This document shows positions 51,539 through 61,859 of a stretch of 64,000 nt of DNA, piece after piece (the stretch's first letter is position 1; the number at the start of each line of letters is the position of its first letter). The notes below the pieces were generated by a model. That model was not told the DNA's origin, did not search any database, and saw only the letters and a list, made by a program, of their open reading frames with translations. This DNA comes from Mangifera indica (taxonomy: Eukaryota > Streptophyta > Magnoliopsida > Sapindales > Anacardiaceae): contig NW_025401140.1 of NCBI RefSeq assembly GCF_011075055.1, positions 62,001 through 126,000 of the forward strand. Direction: 5' to 3'. The position numbers were made by a program, and so were the translations under genes.

Positions 51539-52630
51539 TTGGAGTTTTTCCACTCTTATGCATGTGGGGGTCACTTTGGCCCAAAAAGAACAACACGAAA
51601 GGTTCTAGAGTATGGGCTATATTGGCCTACTCTGTTTCGAGATGCATTCATGTTCTGTAAATCTTGTGCTAACTGTCAAAGGAGTGGGAATTTAGGACAT
51701 ACGAATCAAATGCCACTAACCCCAATTTTGGTTTGTGAAATTTTTGATATTTGGGGAATTGATTTTATGGGTCCTTTTCCATTATCTTTTGGTAACTCTC
51801 ATATTCTTTTAGTTGTTGATTATGTTTCTAAATGGATTGAAGCTAAGGCAACAAGAACTAATAATGCTAAAACTGTTGTAGGATTTGTCAAGACTTACAT
51901 TTTTTCCAAGTATGGAACACTAAGAGCCATTATAAGTGACCATGGAACCTATTTTTATAATCGGGTCATGGAGGCATTACTTAAGAAGTAGAATGTCACT
52001 CACCAAGTCTCTACCGTATACCATCCGCAAACGAGTGGACAAGCTGAAGTTTCAAATAGGGAGATTAAGTCTATACTTGAGAAAATGGTAAATCCAAATA
52101 GAAAGGATTGGAGCCTCCACTTGGATGATGCCTTATGGGCTTATAGAACTGCATACAAGACTTCAATAGTTATGTCTCCTTATTGCTTAATATTTGGTAA
52201 ATCTTGTCATCTCCCAGTTGAATTGGAACACAAGGCCTATTGGGCAATCAAGCAATGCAATACGAACTTGAACGAGACAGGTAATCATAGGAAGTTACAA
52301 CTTCAAGAATTGGAGGAAATCAGAAATGATTCCTATAAAAATTCTTGAATTTATAAAGAAAAGACTAAACTTTTCCATGATAAAATGATTTCTAGGAAAA
52401 CATTTCATGTTGGACAAAAAGTACTCCTATATCATTCTAAACTTAAATTGTTTCCGAGAAAATTACGACCTCATTGGATTGATTTTTTATTGTCACTAAT
52501 GTCTTTTCTCATGGTACAATTGAAATTCAAAGTACCTCTACCAATAAAATTTTTAAGGTTAATAGACATCGTCTAAAATCATATTATGAAGGATTTCAAG
52601 CCTACAATATAGAGGAAATATCTTTGGCTC
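51539..52630 (+). pseudogene. Gypsy integrase, degenerate
   Basis: H2C2 finger, then the core with catalytic residues in IDFMGPFP, IISDHGTYF and NREIKSIL, all present. The frame is stopped at 51989 (TAG), 52346 (TGA) and shifts near 52480, after which a C-terminal block ([17 protein letters not shown]) can still be read. Homology begins abruptly near 51535, so RT and RNase H are lost. Confidence 0.88.
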
Positions 52631-54144
52631 CCCCAAATTGACAAATTGGCTGCGTCTAGCCAAAGATGTTAAAGAAAGACGCTTATTAGGAGGCAACCCA
52701 ATTAATCTTGTTTTTCATTATTTTTAATCATTTTGTGTCTTTAATTAAGGTTTAAATTAAAAACAAAAAAAAAAAAACAAAAGAAAAGAAAAGAAAATAA
52801 TAAAAAAATAAAAAAAAGAGCAAATTTCATTTTTGTGTCTTCTCTTTTATTTTTCTAATCTCTTTTCCTCCTTGTTCAATTTCTTTTCATCTCTACAGGC
52901 CCAAATCAAACGCCGATAGCTTCAATCACTCCTCCACTACGCTAACACTCCTATTCAGGGAAGTCCTCTTAACTTTTCTTTCATTCTTTCTTTTATATGT
53001 GAGCTTCAATTTTTCTACATTGAGGACAATGTAAAGATCAAGTGTGGGGGAGGGAATGTATAATTTTCAATCTCTTTGGAACCTTTGACTCTTTTGAAAG
53101 CTGTCCTAGAATTTGCTTAAGTTAGTATGCATTATTGGTTCGAGTTTGAATGCATGAAAAAGGCAAGTATGATTAGTGATTTTGCTTCAAATGTTTCGGG
53201 TGTCTCATTGATTTTAATGATTGAATTGAATGAAAATGTGCAAGGTTTGCAACAAGTTGAACACCAATGTGAGCTTTTGAGCCCATGAGCATTTCATTAC
53301 ACTTTGCTCCAATTATCTTCTTTGATGAGTGTTTATCAAACATGGCTTGTTATTCTAAAATTTGCTCTGTTATGCATTTCAAGACCACATTTTTTTGAAT
53401 TCATGCATTAAGATGATAAGGGCATTTAGGATTAACCACTTCGAAACTCTTAAAAAGCCAACCTTAGTTATATTTTCTAATAGATAGCCTATTTTGAGTC
53501 GAATCCCTTTTTCTCTGTTTTAACTTATAAATATTTACCCTTAAGCCTTTTGTTTTATCTTGTTAACCCTTGTATCAAGATATTGTGAGAGTCAATTGCA
53601 TGATAAAGAACCAAATGGGTAGATGGGTAGATATAAGGAGTGAGAAAAAAAAATTGAAAAAAAAAAAGAAAAAAAAGAAAAAAAAAGGCAAGAGAAGATA
53701 TTCATTCCTATGTATTGAATAGGAAGTTTGGACAAGTGAAGTATCCATAATTGTATAGAAAAAAAGTCCAAGTATTCCTACATGTTGCAAATTAAATTAA
53801 AAAAAAAAAAACTTTGAAGAAGGGATGAGTTTCACTTAAATGAAAAGAAAAAAAAGAAGAAGAGAGAAGTGTGGTTGAAGGAGTTATTTTCGTTATTCTT
53901 TAAATATCATGTAAGGGAACTCACTCATATCTTGATCTTTACACCTATATTTTCCTTCTTTTTCCTACCTTCACCTAAACCCCATTACAACCTTACTTAA
54001 GACCCTTTGATTTTCGCATCGTATTCATATTTATTAATGGTGGAGATATAATATATGAGCAAACTCATGGTAATGATTTGCTATGTTTTGATCTGAGAGC
54101 TAAATGAAACCCTAAACACTTTGAGACTATAGAGTGAAACCAAT

Positions 54145-54456
54145 GTGAGGGTGTCGAACCTTGTTTCACTTGATTTTGATGAGATTGTTGAGATTGATGA
54201 GAAGCTTATGTTTTTCGAAAAAATTCATACTATGAAGACTTGTGCTCTTGATTATTGTTTTGGACTTGGGTTTCTAATGCATCTTAACTTTGAGTTATTT
54301 GAGGATGTATTGGAAGGAGGGAAAAGGGTGAAGAAGAGACTGATTGATGTTTGCTTGAGGGCAAGCAAAGGAATGGTGTGGGGGAATTTGTTAGTGTGTG
54401 AAATTCCATATTTTTCGGCATCTAATTTCCTTGATTTGTGGTATTTAATTCATTAA
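54145..54456 (+). CDS. Unidentified 103-codon open frame inside the inferred Gypsy LTR
   Basis: The start at 54145 is the first ATG-like position of the frame (MRVSNLVSLDFDEIVEID...). It has a mixed composition with charged and hydrophobic blocks (KRVKKRLIDVCLRASKG) that looks more protein-like than the surrounding AT-rich sequence. No domain recognised. It may be a host gene fragment carried by the LTR or a chance frame. Confidence 0.25.
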   Translation: MRVSNLVSLDFDEIVEIDEKLMFFEKIHTMKTCALDYCFGLGFLMHLNFELFEDVLEGGKRVKKRLIDVCLRASKGMVWGNLLVCEIPYFSASNFLDLWYLIH

Positions 54457-55860
54457 TTATTCAATTAATTTTTTGTTTTAAGAAATTGGGTATTAATTGC
54501 ATTATTTTGAGAAAAAATGCAAAATAAAAGGAATTTAGAGTTGTCACATATCAAGACGGAAAGACGGCAAAATACATAGGAGATAGCTGATTTTGGAAAG
54601 GAGAGAATCTCGCTATTTATTGAGAAATTCACAGTTAGAGACTTAATTGACAATTGGAGGAAGTTTAGGTCCTTTGGATAATATTTGACACAAAAAATTT
54701 CTGAATGATTGAAGCAGACCTGATACTATAAAAAGGAAAATTGTTCTCTGTTTTGGGGATTTGTTTTTTTTTTAGCATCATTTTCTTTCAGAAATAAACA
54801 CAGCCGCAACCCTTCGCTGGTTCTTCTTCAATTAGGATAAGATTTTTATTTTATTTTTCTGTGAAGCCATGAACATGAACATGAGTGGCTAACTGTTTTC
54901 TTTAGTCAAGTAATTGAGATCATGGTTCTAAGACGATTGTGAGATCTTCTTTACCCGTTCTTTTTTTTTAAATATTTAATCTATTCCTGATTTTATTTAT
55001 TGTTGTCTTGTTCAATTAAATAGGAGACGTCTTATTTACTTTGGATTAAATACAACTTTGCTAGATTAAATTATTGAATCCGTAATTGTTTGATGGTTTA
55101 ATCATAAGTGGCTAACTAGCATGATCGGTGAAGTAGAATAACTATTGTATGTTAGTGGAATATGTTAATATAATTTAAACAAAAACAGCGTCCGTGTTTT
55201 GTTGATTAGAATCGGTGGTTTTTCTAATTCTTATTTCTGTTTTCAATTTAAACTCTAAGATCGTATCTAGAATTGATTGAAAAACAAGATAAGTAATTAA
55301 AGAACGTTTCTTAATTATCGACACCCAAGGAAAAGCAGAACAACAAGTATCTTGATGTTTCATAACCGGTTTATTTAAAAAGAAATATTAATCTTTTTAT
55401 CGATGATCAATTGAATTGAACCATACTTGAATTACTCGGCTAGAACTCGCCTTATTATTGTTTCAATCTAGTTTTCTGCTTGCTTTGATTATTTAATTTT
55501 GAATTAAATTTTTTTGTTTATTGGTAGGATTCGAAACAACAAAATCCCTCTTGCTTTATTTTGTTAAATTTCAGATAAATACCTTAATCTCTGTAGATAC
55601 GACTCTATTTGCCCTATCTACAAGTTTTCATTGAGAGAGTAGAAAATTTTATTTTTGGTGGATTTGACATCCATCAAACTATTATGCATCTTTTGTTGCC
55701 TTACATAAAAATTTTCCGATGTTTCGATTCTTGTCAACCGAATTTTTATTTTGTGGTAAGTTTGTGATCTGTATGTTTATCAACATTGAACTCATTGCTT
55801 TTCAACATCCTGCAGACTCGGAAACGATGAACCTACCACACAATCAACGCCAGTCTTTTC

Positions 55861-56025
55861 ATGTGTGTTGTATGCCAAACTGACCTTGCACCAAGCGAGG
55901 GCATCTCAGTTCATGCTGGTTCCATCTTCGCCACCAGCTCAAAACCCTGGCAAGGACCTTTTCTTTGTGCCGATTGTCATAATAAGAAGGATGCCATGGA
56001 AGGAAAACGACGTTGTGGAATTAAG
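55861..56025 (+). pseudogene. Gene fragment with paired CxxC motifs
   Basis: Reads CVVCQTDLAPSEGISVHAGS, then a TSSKPWQGPFLCADC block and KKDAMEGKR, followed by a GT donor-like site at 56026. The two CxxC pairs 34 residues apart suggest a zinc-binding module. A TGA lies shortly upstream in frame, and no continuing exons were seen, so this appears to be one exon of an unidentified plant gene left behind or captured. It sits just past the end of the Gypsy LTR. Confidence 0.45.
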
Positions 56026-56499
56026 GTGACATAATTTCTTTTTTGTAACTCTCATTATTCTTTCTCCGTGCATTTTAATTTTTTGTACCCAAAACCCTCT
56101 AGGATAGTCAATTTATTGAATCTTACTGTATCAATTGTCTATGAAATATTGTAATATACAAAATAATGTACAATAAGTTTTAGTGGTGAAAGAAGAGTTA
56201 ATTGAGGATAATACTCATCGATTTTTCGGATTTCCCTAGTAAAATGAGTCTGTTATGTCCTTTTAATATTCACCATTTGTACATGTAGTATTACTTTATA
56301 CTAATTTCATTTCTAACTGATAGTTGGCCATTCAATCACAGGGCTGCTCAAGGAATACAAGGTGGATGTCAAATCCACCACTCAAAGCTTAAACTAAGAC
56401 AAAAACAATGAAATAATTGAGAACATTCATTAACTTATTACTTTACATCTTTTTTTGTAAAAATCTTAACTGAAGAATTTGATTTACTTTATGAAGTTC

Positions 56500-57380
56500 A
56501 CTTTTCTTGGCGGAAATATCTTCATCTTTGGTCTTGATCTTGGAGAAGATAACAAAGGCTTGAGTGGAATTTGCAAACAACCAAGGCTCCCTTCTAACAT
56601 AGCCAACACTATGCCCACTGTGGGTCTGTTTAAAGGGATAGTTTGTATGCACACTTAGATAAATTCTACACCAATTAAATATAGGGAAAATGTTGAGTAC
56701 CCTTTGAGAACGATAAAAGAAGATTATTAAATCGTTATGTACTATATTTAAAGTTGACAATATTTTGATATTGATTGGATGTTACACATAATTACCATTT
56801 CCCTCGCACATTTTTTTATCCTTTGCTAGCCAAGTTCTTCATTGATTTTGAGGCAATTGTAAATCTAGTGTAGAAAATATATATCATAGGTACAATCAAC
56901 TACAACTTTAAAATTCTTTCTTTTTCCAACCATTTCTATAACCACCATTCCATGTTTACAAACATTAGGTTTCTAAAAAGCTTCTCCAATGTCTCAACTA
57001 AATAATTTTGGTGCAATATAGCACAATAGTTCCTCATGTGGGATATATTTAGTGTTAGAGTGTAGAGTTTGATCATGTTTAAAAAATATCTCTATAGGGT
57101 TAGCCGAGAGTTATTGTGAGGTATAGCCACACAAAAGATGATCAAAGGGTCCAATTGCTTGGTCGATGGAAGGCAATCAAGGGGGCAATGCCCCTTGCAG
57201 CGGATCGAAGGCAAACTCTCAAAAAACAACCTGCATTCAATGACAATTCTTAACAACCTGCATTCGATCAGTGAAAATAGTTAATTCTTTGATAGTTCAA
57301 ACTTTGACATCCATTTATGTTGATGAATTCAAGTTTTCTTGATACAATACTCTCTTTGTTGGAGCAATTTGTTACATAAT
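56500..57380 (-). pseudogene. Degenerate LRK10L2-class kinase 3' region
   Basis: Minus-strand sequence at 56510-56650 matches, with frame breaks, the last 40 codons of the neighbouring kinase (TGCATACAAACT..., ...AAGCCTTTGTTATCTTCTCC). About 56885-57110 matches its activation-segment-to-subdomain-IX region (GAPEVF...KSDVYSYGMMVLEM) and about 57295-57365 matches the DFG-following region. No long frame survives. It is a second, dead LRK10L2 copy in tandem with the chimeric gene. Confidence 0.75.
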
Positions 57381-57419
57381 AGTATAACAATATTACTTTT
57401 AACAATTGTGTTGAAGAAT

Positions 57420-60400
57420 CTACTTGTGATCTTGGAGGGAAGATAAGAAAGGCCTTGGTGGGATTTGCAGCAAATCAAGGTTGTCTTTCAACATATCCAC
57501 CACTCTGCTCATTGTTGGCCTGTCTGAGGGGTTAGTCTGTATGCACCACAAGCTCACTGTTATCATCTTTCTTGTACAATTTTTGTCCTCTTCATTTGAA
57601 ATACAATCCAATCCAAGCTCTTCACCTTCTTCAAGACATTTGTAAATCCACTGTGGAAAGTATATCTCACTGGTATTTTGAACTTCAACATTTCTATTAT
57701 GTCTTCCTCCAGTCATTTCTAAAACCATCATTCCATAACTATAAACATCTGACTTGTGAGAGACCTCTCCAAAGTTTCTTAAAAATACTTCGGGAGCAAT
57801 GTAACCAATAGTCCCTCGTGCAGTTGCCATTGATACGATACTCTGTTTGTTGGGGCAAATTTTAGCCAAACCAAAATCAGAGATCTTTGGACAAAAATCT
57901 TCATCAAGGAGAATGTTCGAAGGCTTTATGTCAAAGTGCAAAATTCTTGTGCTACAACCGCGGTGTAAATACTCCAACCCTCGAGCTATGCCTATTGCAA
58001 TTTGGTACAATGTTTTTGACTTCAATGGATTCTTTTTATCTATGAACTTCTCTAGAGATCCATTCGACATAAACTCGTAGATGAGAGCTCTCCTATGACC
58101 TTCAAAACAATAGCCTAAAAGAGTGACTATGTTGACATGGGCAGTCCTACTGATGCTAGCAACCTCATTAATAAATTCTTCACCATTACCTGTAGACTCA
58201 GTCAAGACCTTCACTGCGACATTACGACCATCATGTAGCCTACCTTCGTAAACACTTCCATATCCTCCTTGACCCAATTTATGTCTAAATGAATTGGTCA
58301 TAATTTTAACATCAGAATAATTGTATCTATTAGGTGCAAGTGATCCATGCTTCCTTAAAAATTCCTTGATGTTTCGGTGACTCGTAGTTTTCTTGTTGCA
58401 GAACACCACTGAAGTATATGGTGACGATTTGTAGATGCAAAAGGCTACAACTATCAACATTCCAGATATAGTGATTGATATAGCTGCAATTAATTAAAGA
58501 AAATGAGTTTTTAGAGCATCCCAATGGAAAATTATATTGACAAATTTTAATGGTTAGAAAGACATTAATGCCGCCAATATTTGCACATGTAAATATAAAA
58601 TCTCATTTCTAGAAGTTGATGGCCATATATTACCGGCTGCAGCCTTTGGATAAGTTCTTTTATATGAATATAGGACCATAATACTAAAAAAGTTTTGATG
58701 TATGTAACATCCTTGATCCTATAGCTTACAACATTGTCAATATAGTGGTCCATCTATTGTCTCAAAACGAGGACACTAAGCGAGGGACTTAGCATCTTGG
58801 ATGAGGTTTGCCCTACTATTTGTAAGACATAAAACCATTTATAACATCACCACACTTAAGATATTGTTGGCTTTGGACACACAATTCATTATGTGTATCT
58901 AATAGCTTAAGAATTCGTAGACTATTTAGCTAGTCTTATTTTATCATTCACAAGCAATATGAGATATCTAAACTTATCCAACATATCTCTTATGTTTTGT
59001 TAATATAAGATTTGTCTAAAGTGTTACAATGCGTTGAAACAATTCTCTAGATTTCAAGTTCCCTGGAAAAATAGGAGTAGAAGAAAAGATATTTGGTTAA
59101 AGAAGTGTATTACCAACTCCTATGCCCAGCTTCAATCGGAATTTCCCATTCCCTGTAGCAAGTTGGAAGCAAAATGTTATTAGTTCTTTGAGTGATTGTT
59201 TATTATATCAGGCTTGGATTTGTTATGAGAATAAAATTTGGGCAACATATATAGATCTGTAAAAGCTAATAATAAGTTAGATGAAAAACCAAAATGTAAA
59301 ACACGGAAAGCAAGATATGTAAAATTCAAATTGCGGGTAGCATCTAGTGAATCCACTACATAATAAGAAGCATGCAGTGGATGGTTAAACACCGCTTATA
59401 GGCTTGGAGGCGCTGCCTTCTTCACCTTGTCCGCTCACCGGAGAGAGGGACCTCAGCCTACTGATCGACAACATGACCTCATATGCATTAACGTAGGCCC
59501 TTATAGACAATTTCATCATAAAACACTGTGAAAATCAGTTGGAGAAAGGAGGAGTTTTGTTTTTCCAAGAAGGGCATTAAGACTAATGCACCTCATTCAA
59601 ATCTATGAAATTTACCAAGTAAAATATAACAACAAAGAAATCATTATGTAAAATCGAAAAGCAAGATATGTGGCAACCAGGAATCAGTCCTAGAACTTCA
59701 CCATAAGTAGTGATACCTGAGGAGTTTGTTCTTCCTGCCACAGAACAATTAAAGTTTCCATTGCTATCAGTTTTGCATTGTCCTCCCGCCAAAAAGCAAT
59801 CATAACATTCATCAGTCACATTCACTTCCACCGAAAAGAAGCCCGTAAACAAATTAGAATATTCAATACTTGTTTTAGTAGTTTTCATTTGTAACTTAAG
59901 CTGTGAACAACCAGGAAGCGAGCCTGGAAAACAATTTGTTGGGCCCCTGCAAACGATAACGAAGTGTTGGGAATTATTGCAGACAGAAGTGAAATTTTTC
60001 GGGATAGTGTAATTGAGGGGGCATTCGAACGCTGCTTGTTGATGGGGCACATCAAATGAGAGAAAAGGAGAGATTGGAAGAGTTAAGTTTTCCAAGGATT
60101 TTCTGCTACATTTTTGAAACTCTTCTTTAGGATTTTTGTCTTGAAGCTCTAATGTATTATCCTGAGAGATGCCCGTGATATTGAACCATTGCCCCTTCTT
60201 CCCCAGCTGAATCCTCGGAAATGGTTCAGTGCAGTTATCTACAACCAGCAACCCACATTCCCGATGCGTTCGATTGGAGAAGGGGAAGCCTATGTTGCCA
60301 AGAAAACCACAGCGAAAACGTGGACATCTCGGAATATTCAGCCTCCTGTCCTCTTGAGCTAGGCAAAGCAGTAAAAGGAAAAGAACTGATAAAAGAAAAG

Positions 60401-60425
60401 TCAGAACGTAAGAGATATGAGCCAT
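57420..60425 (-). CDS. Chimeric receptor-like kinase: LRK10L1-type ectodomain with LRK10L2-type kinase
   Basis: Exons on the minus strand: 60425-59678, 59150-59112 (39 nt) and 58483-57420. They join in frame to 616 aa. Exon 1 encodes a signal peptide and GUB_WAK ectodomain that differs from the gene at 12456 by only about 11 of 249 residues. The last exon encodes a TM segment (SITISGMLIVVAFCIY) and a kinase of the Lr10/LRK10L2 class: GQGGYG loop, VAVKVL lysine, HFDIKPSN catalytic loop (non-RD), DFGLAK and GTIGYIAPEV. No stop or frameshift was seen. Upstream promoter and part of intron 1 also copy the + strand gene. Predicted plasma-membrane receptor; the pairing of this ectodomain with a non-RD kinase may redirect signalling, which is inference. 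Confidence 0.88.
58690..59028 (-). mobile_element. TRIM-type element remnant in intron 2 of the chimeric kinase
   Basis: On the minus strand an LTR-like unit begins TGTAACACTTTAGACAAATC at 59028 and ends near 58840 (GATGTTATA). It is followed by an interior reading GGGCAAACCTCATC...GATGCTAAGTCCC, like the interiors at 16756-17415, and then by the end of a second LTR (TTGACAATG...AAGGATGTTACA) near 58705-58750. Same family as the array at 16517. Confidence 0.65.
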
Positions 60426-60612
60426 CTTCAGTCAGCAACAGAAGTAACAACAAGCTCAAACTATGGCTACTTTCCGAAGTCTTTTGCACTCCTTTCTCAA
60501 TATGGAACTTGAAATGCCTTATCCATCCCAACACGGCAGTTGACTTGGAAATCACATAGAGAAGACTTGGGAAATCAACGAGTGCAATTTGGGCTATTCC
60601 TCAAGGTTACCC
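59328..60612 (-). repeat. Segmental duplication, copy B (inverted)
   Basis: Reverse-complement partner of 12267-13556. It covers promoter, exon 1 and the first part of intron 1. Beyond 59328, towards exon 2, the sequences are unrelated, placing the join inside intron 1. Confidence 0.9.
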
Positions 60613-60645
60613 AAAGACAAATGTAAACCTTCTCAACTTCATCTG

Positions 60646-61153
60646 TGTTATTAATTAGCACTGACTAGTGACTGTAAACTTTAATTCAGAATATAATTTA
60701 ATATGAACATAAATAGAATATAGATACTGAATCCTTATATCAAAATTGAATATGGAATTAATAATTAGGGATATAGAAAAACTTGTCTGAGTCATATCTC
60801 TGAAACCAAAGATCTTTAGAAAACCATCTGAAACTTGAAAATATGTTATGACAGATCTTCCACTTCAGAAATCTCCTTATGACGGCTTTGAATGGGTAAG
60901 CGTATCAAAATCAAGTTTTGGAGTGGGGACCTAGCCTATTTATAAGAAATTATCTGGACCCTCTCATTAAAGGTCCAATTACTGAAGACCCACACTAAAC
61001 CGTCCACCCAGACCAATAATTTTTAAGTGTATTGGGCATATCTTTGTTGAACACTCAAGCTCATCTGTAAATTGGCATTAGACTATCTAATTATCTGATT
61101 TTATAAAACCAAAATTATAATTGATATTAGCCCACATCAGAAAATTTCTAACA
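60646..61153 (-). repeat. 3' LTR of a minus-strand Copia element
   Basis: 508 bp from TGTTATTAATTAG to AATTTCTAACA. On the minus strand it starts TGTTAGAAATTTTC just after the purine tract CCAAGTGAGAGAA. Its other LTR lies outside the window. It ends about 220 bp upstream of the chimeric kinase start, in the same orientation. Confidence 0.8.
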
Positions 61154-61859
61154 TTCTCTCACTTGGACAACATTAATTATTTTATTTTATTTTATTTTAA
61201 GAAAAGAAAACAATTTTAACTCTCGGGTAATCAACGATTTTAACTTCAAGTGGCCACTATTTTATAAAACGAAATAATCTAAAGATAAATTACACTATAA
61301 TAAATAATCTAGTTGATATGATCATTAACAATGAACCAAGACATTACTTATGCACTATATCGACACAAGATCATCCTCGATTACGATTACTAATAATTAA
61401 ATCAACGCGAATCAAGCTGAGAGTGTGGCAGAATAGCACCCAACAAGGTGATCATAAGTAGTGTTATATCTCTGTCAGTTCTCTTTATGATTTCTCTCTA
61501 ACCTTTATGTTTCAAAAGAAACAAGAGAAATTCCTTTACTTCCAATGAAACCTGTACGTTTCAATTTTGCTCGAGACTAATGAAACACTCATACAACTGT
61601 CATACTCAAGGGAAACTTTATCTTGAGACACATGTTGTACTTTAACCTTATACATGCATATATATCCATACATAGATAAATATATACATAATCAAAAATC
61701 CATATAATAAGTTTTGCAAAACTCATAATTACAATAAATCATCTCATAATTATAATAAATCATCCAATAAAACAATGTCATAAAGTCAAACAGAAAACAA
61801 CCACAAATTACTTTAAGACTCCCACTAACCTAAGACATCAAAAGATTCTAACACACCCA
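61154..61859. other. 3' untranslated internal region of the minus-strand Copia
   Basis: Lies between the RNase H end and the 3' LTR. No coding content; purine tract abuts the LTR at about 61154-61166. Confidence 0.55.

Larger units (their letters stand above)
51535..55676 (+). mobile_element. Ty3/Gypsy (Athila/Tat-like) retrotransposon, 3' part only
   Basis: The 5' part is missing. It begins in the integrase zinc finger (HSYACGGHF...CKSCANC) and continues through the integrase core. After pol comes the conserved stretch containing AAAGATGTTAAAGAAAGACGC and AGGAGGCAACCCAAT seen after pol in Athila/Tat-type plant elements. A polypurine tract AGTGTGGGGGAGGG is at 53041-53054. A 3' LTR is inferred from about 53057 (TGTATAATT) to about 55676 (...CATCCATCA). 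The LTR ends are not proven because no partner LTR is present. Confidence 0.75.

Noticed and set aside
53041..53850. Poly-purine runs that could suggest a gene or regulatory tract
   Set aside because: Best explained as the polypurine tract and low-complexity LTR sequence of the Gypsy element.
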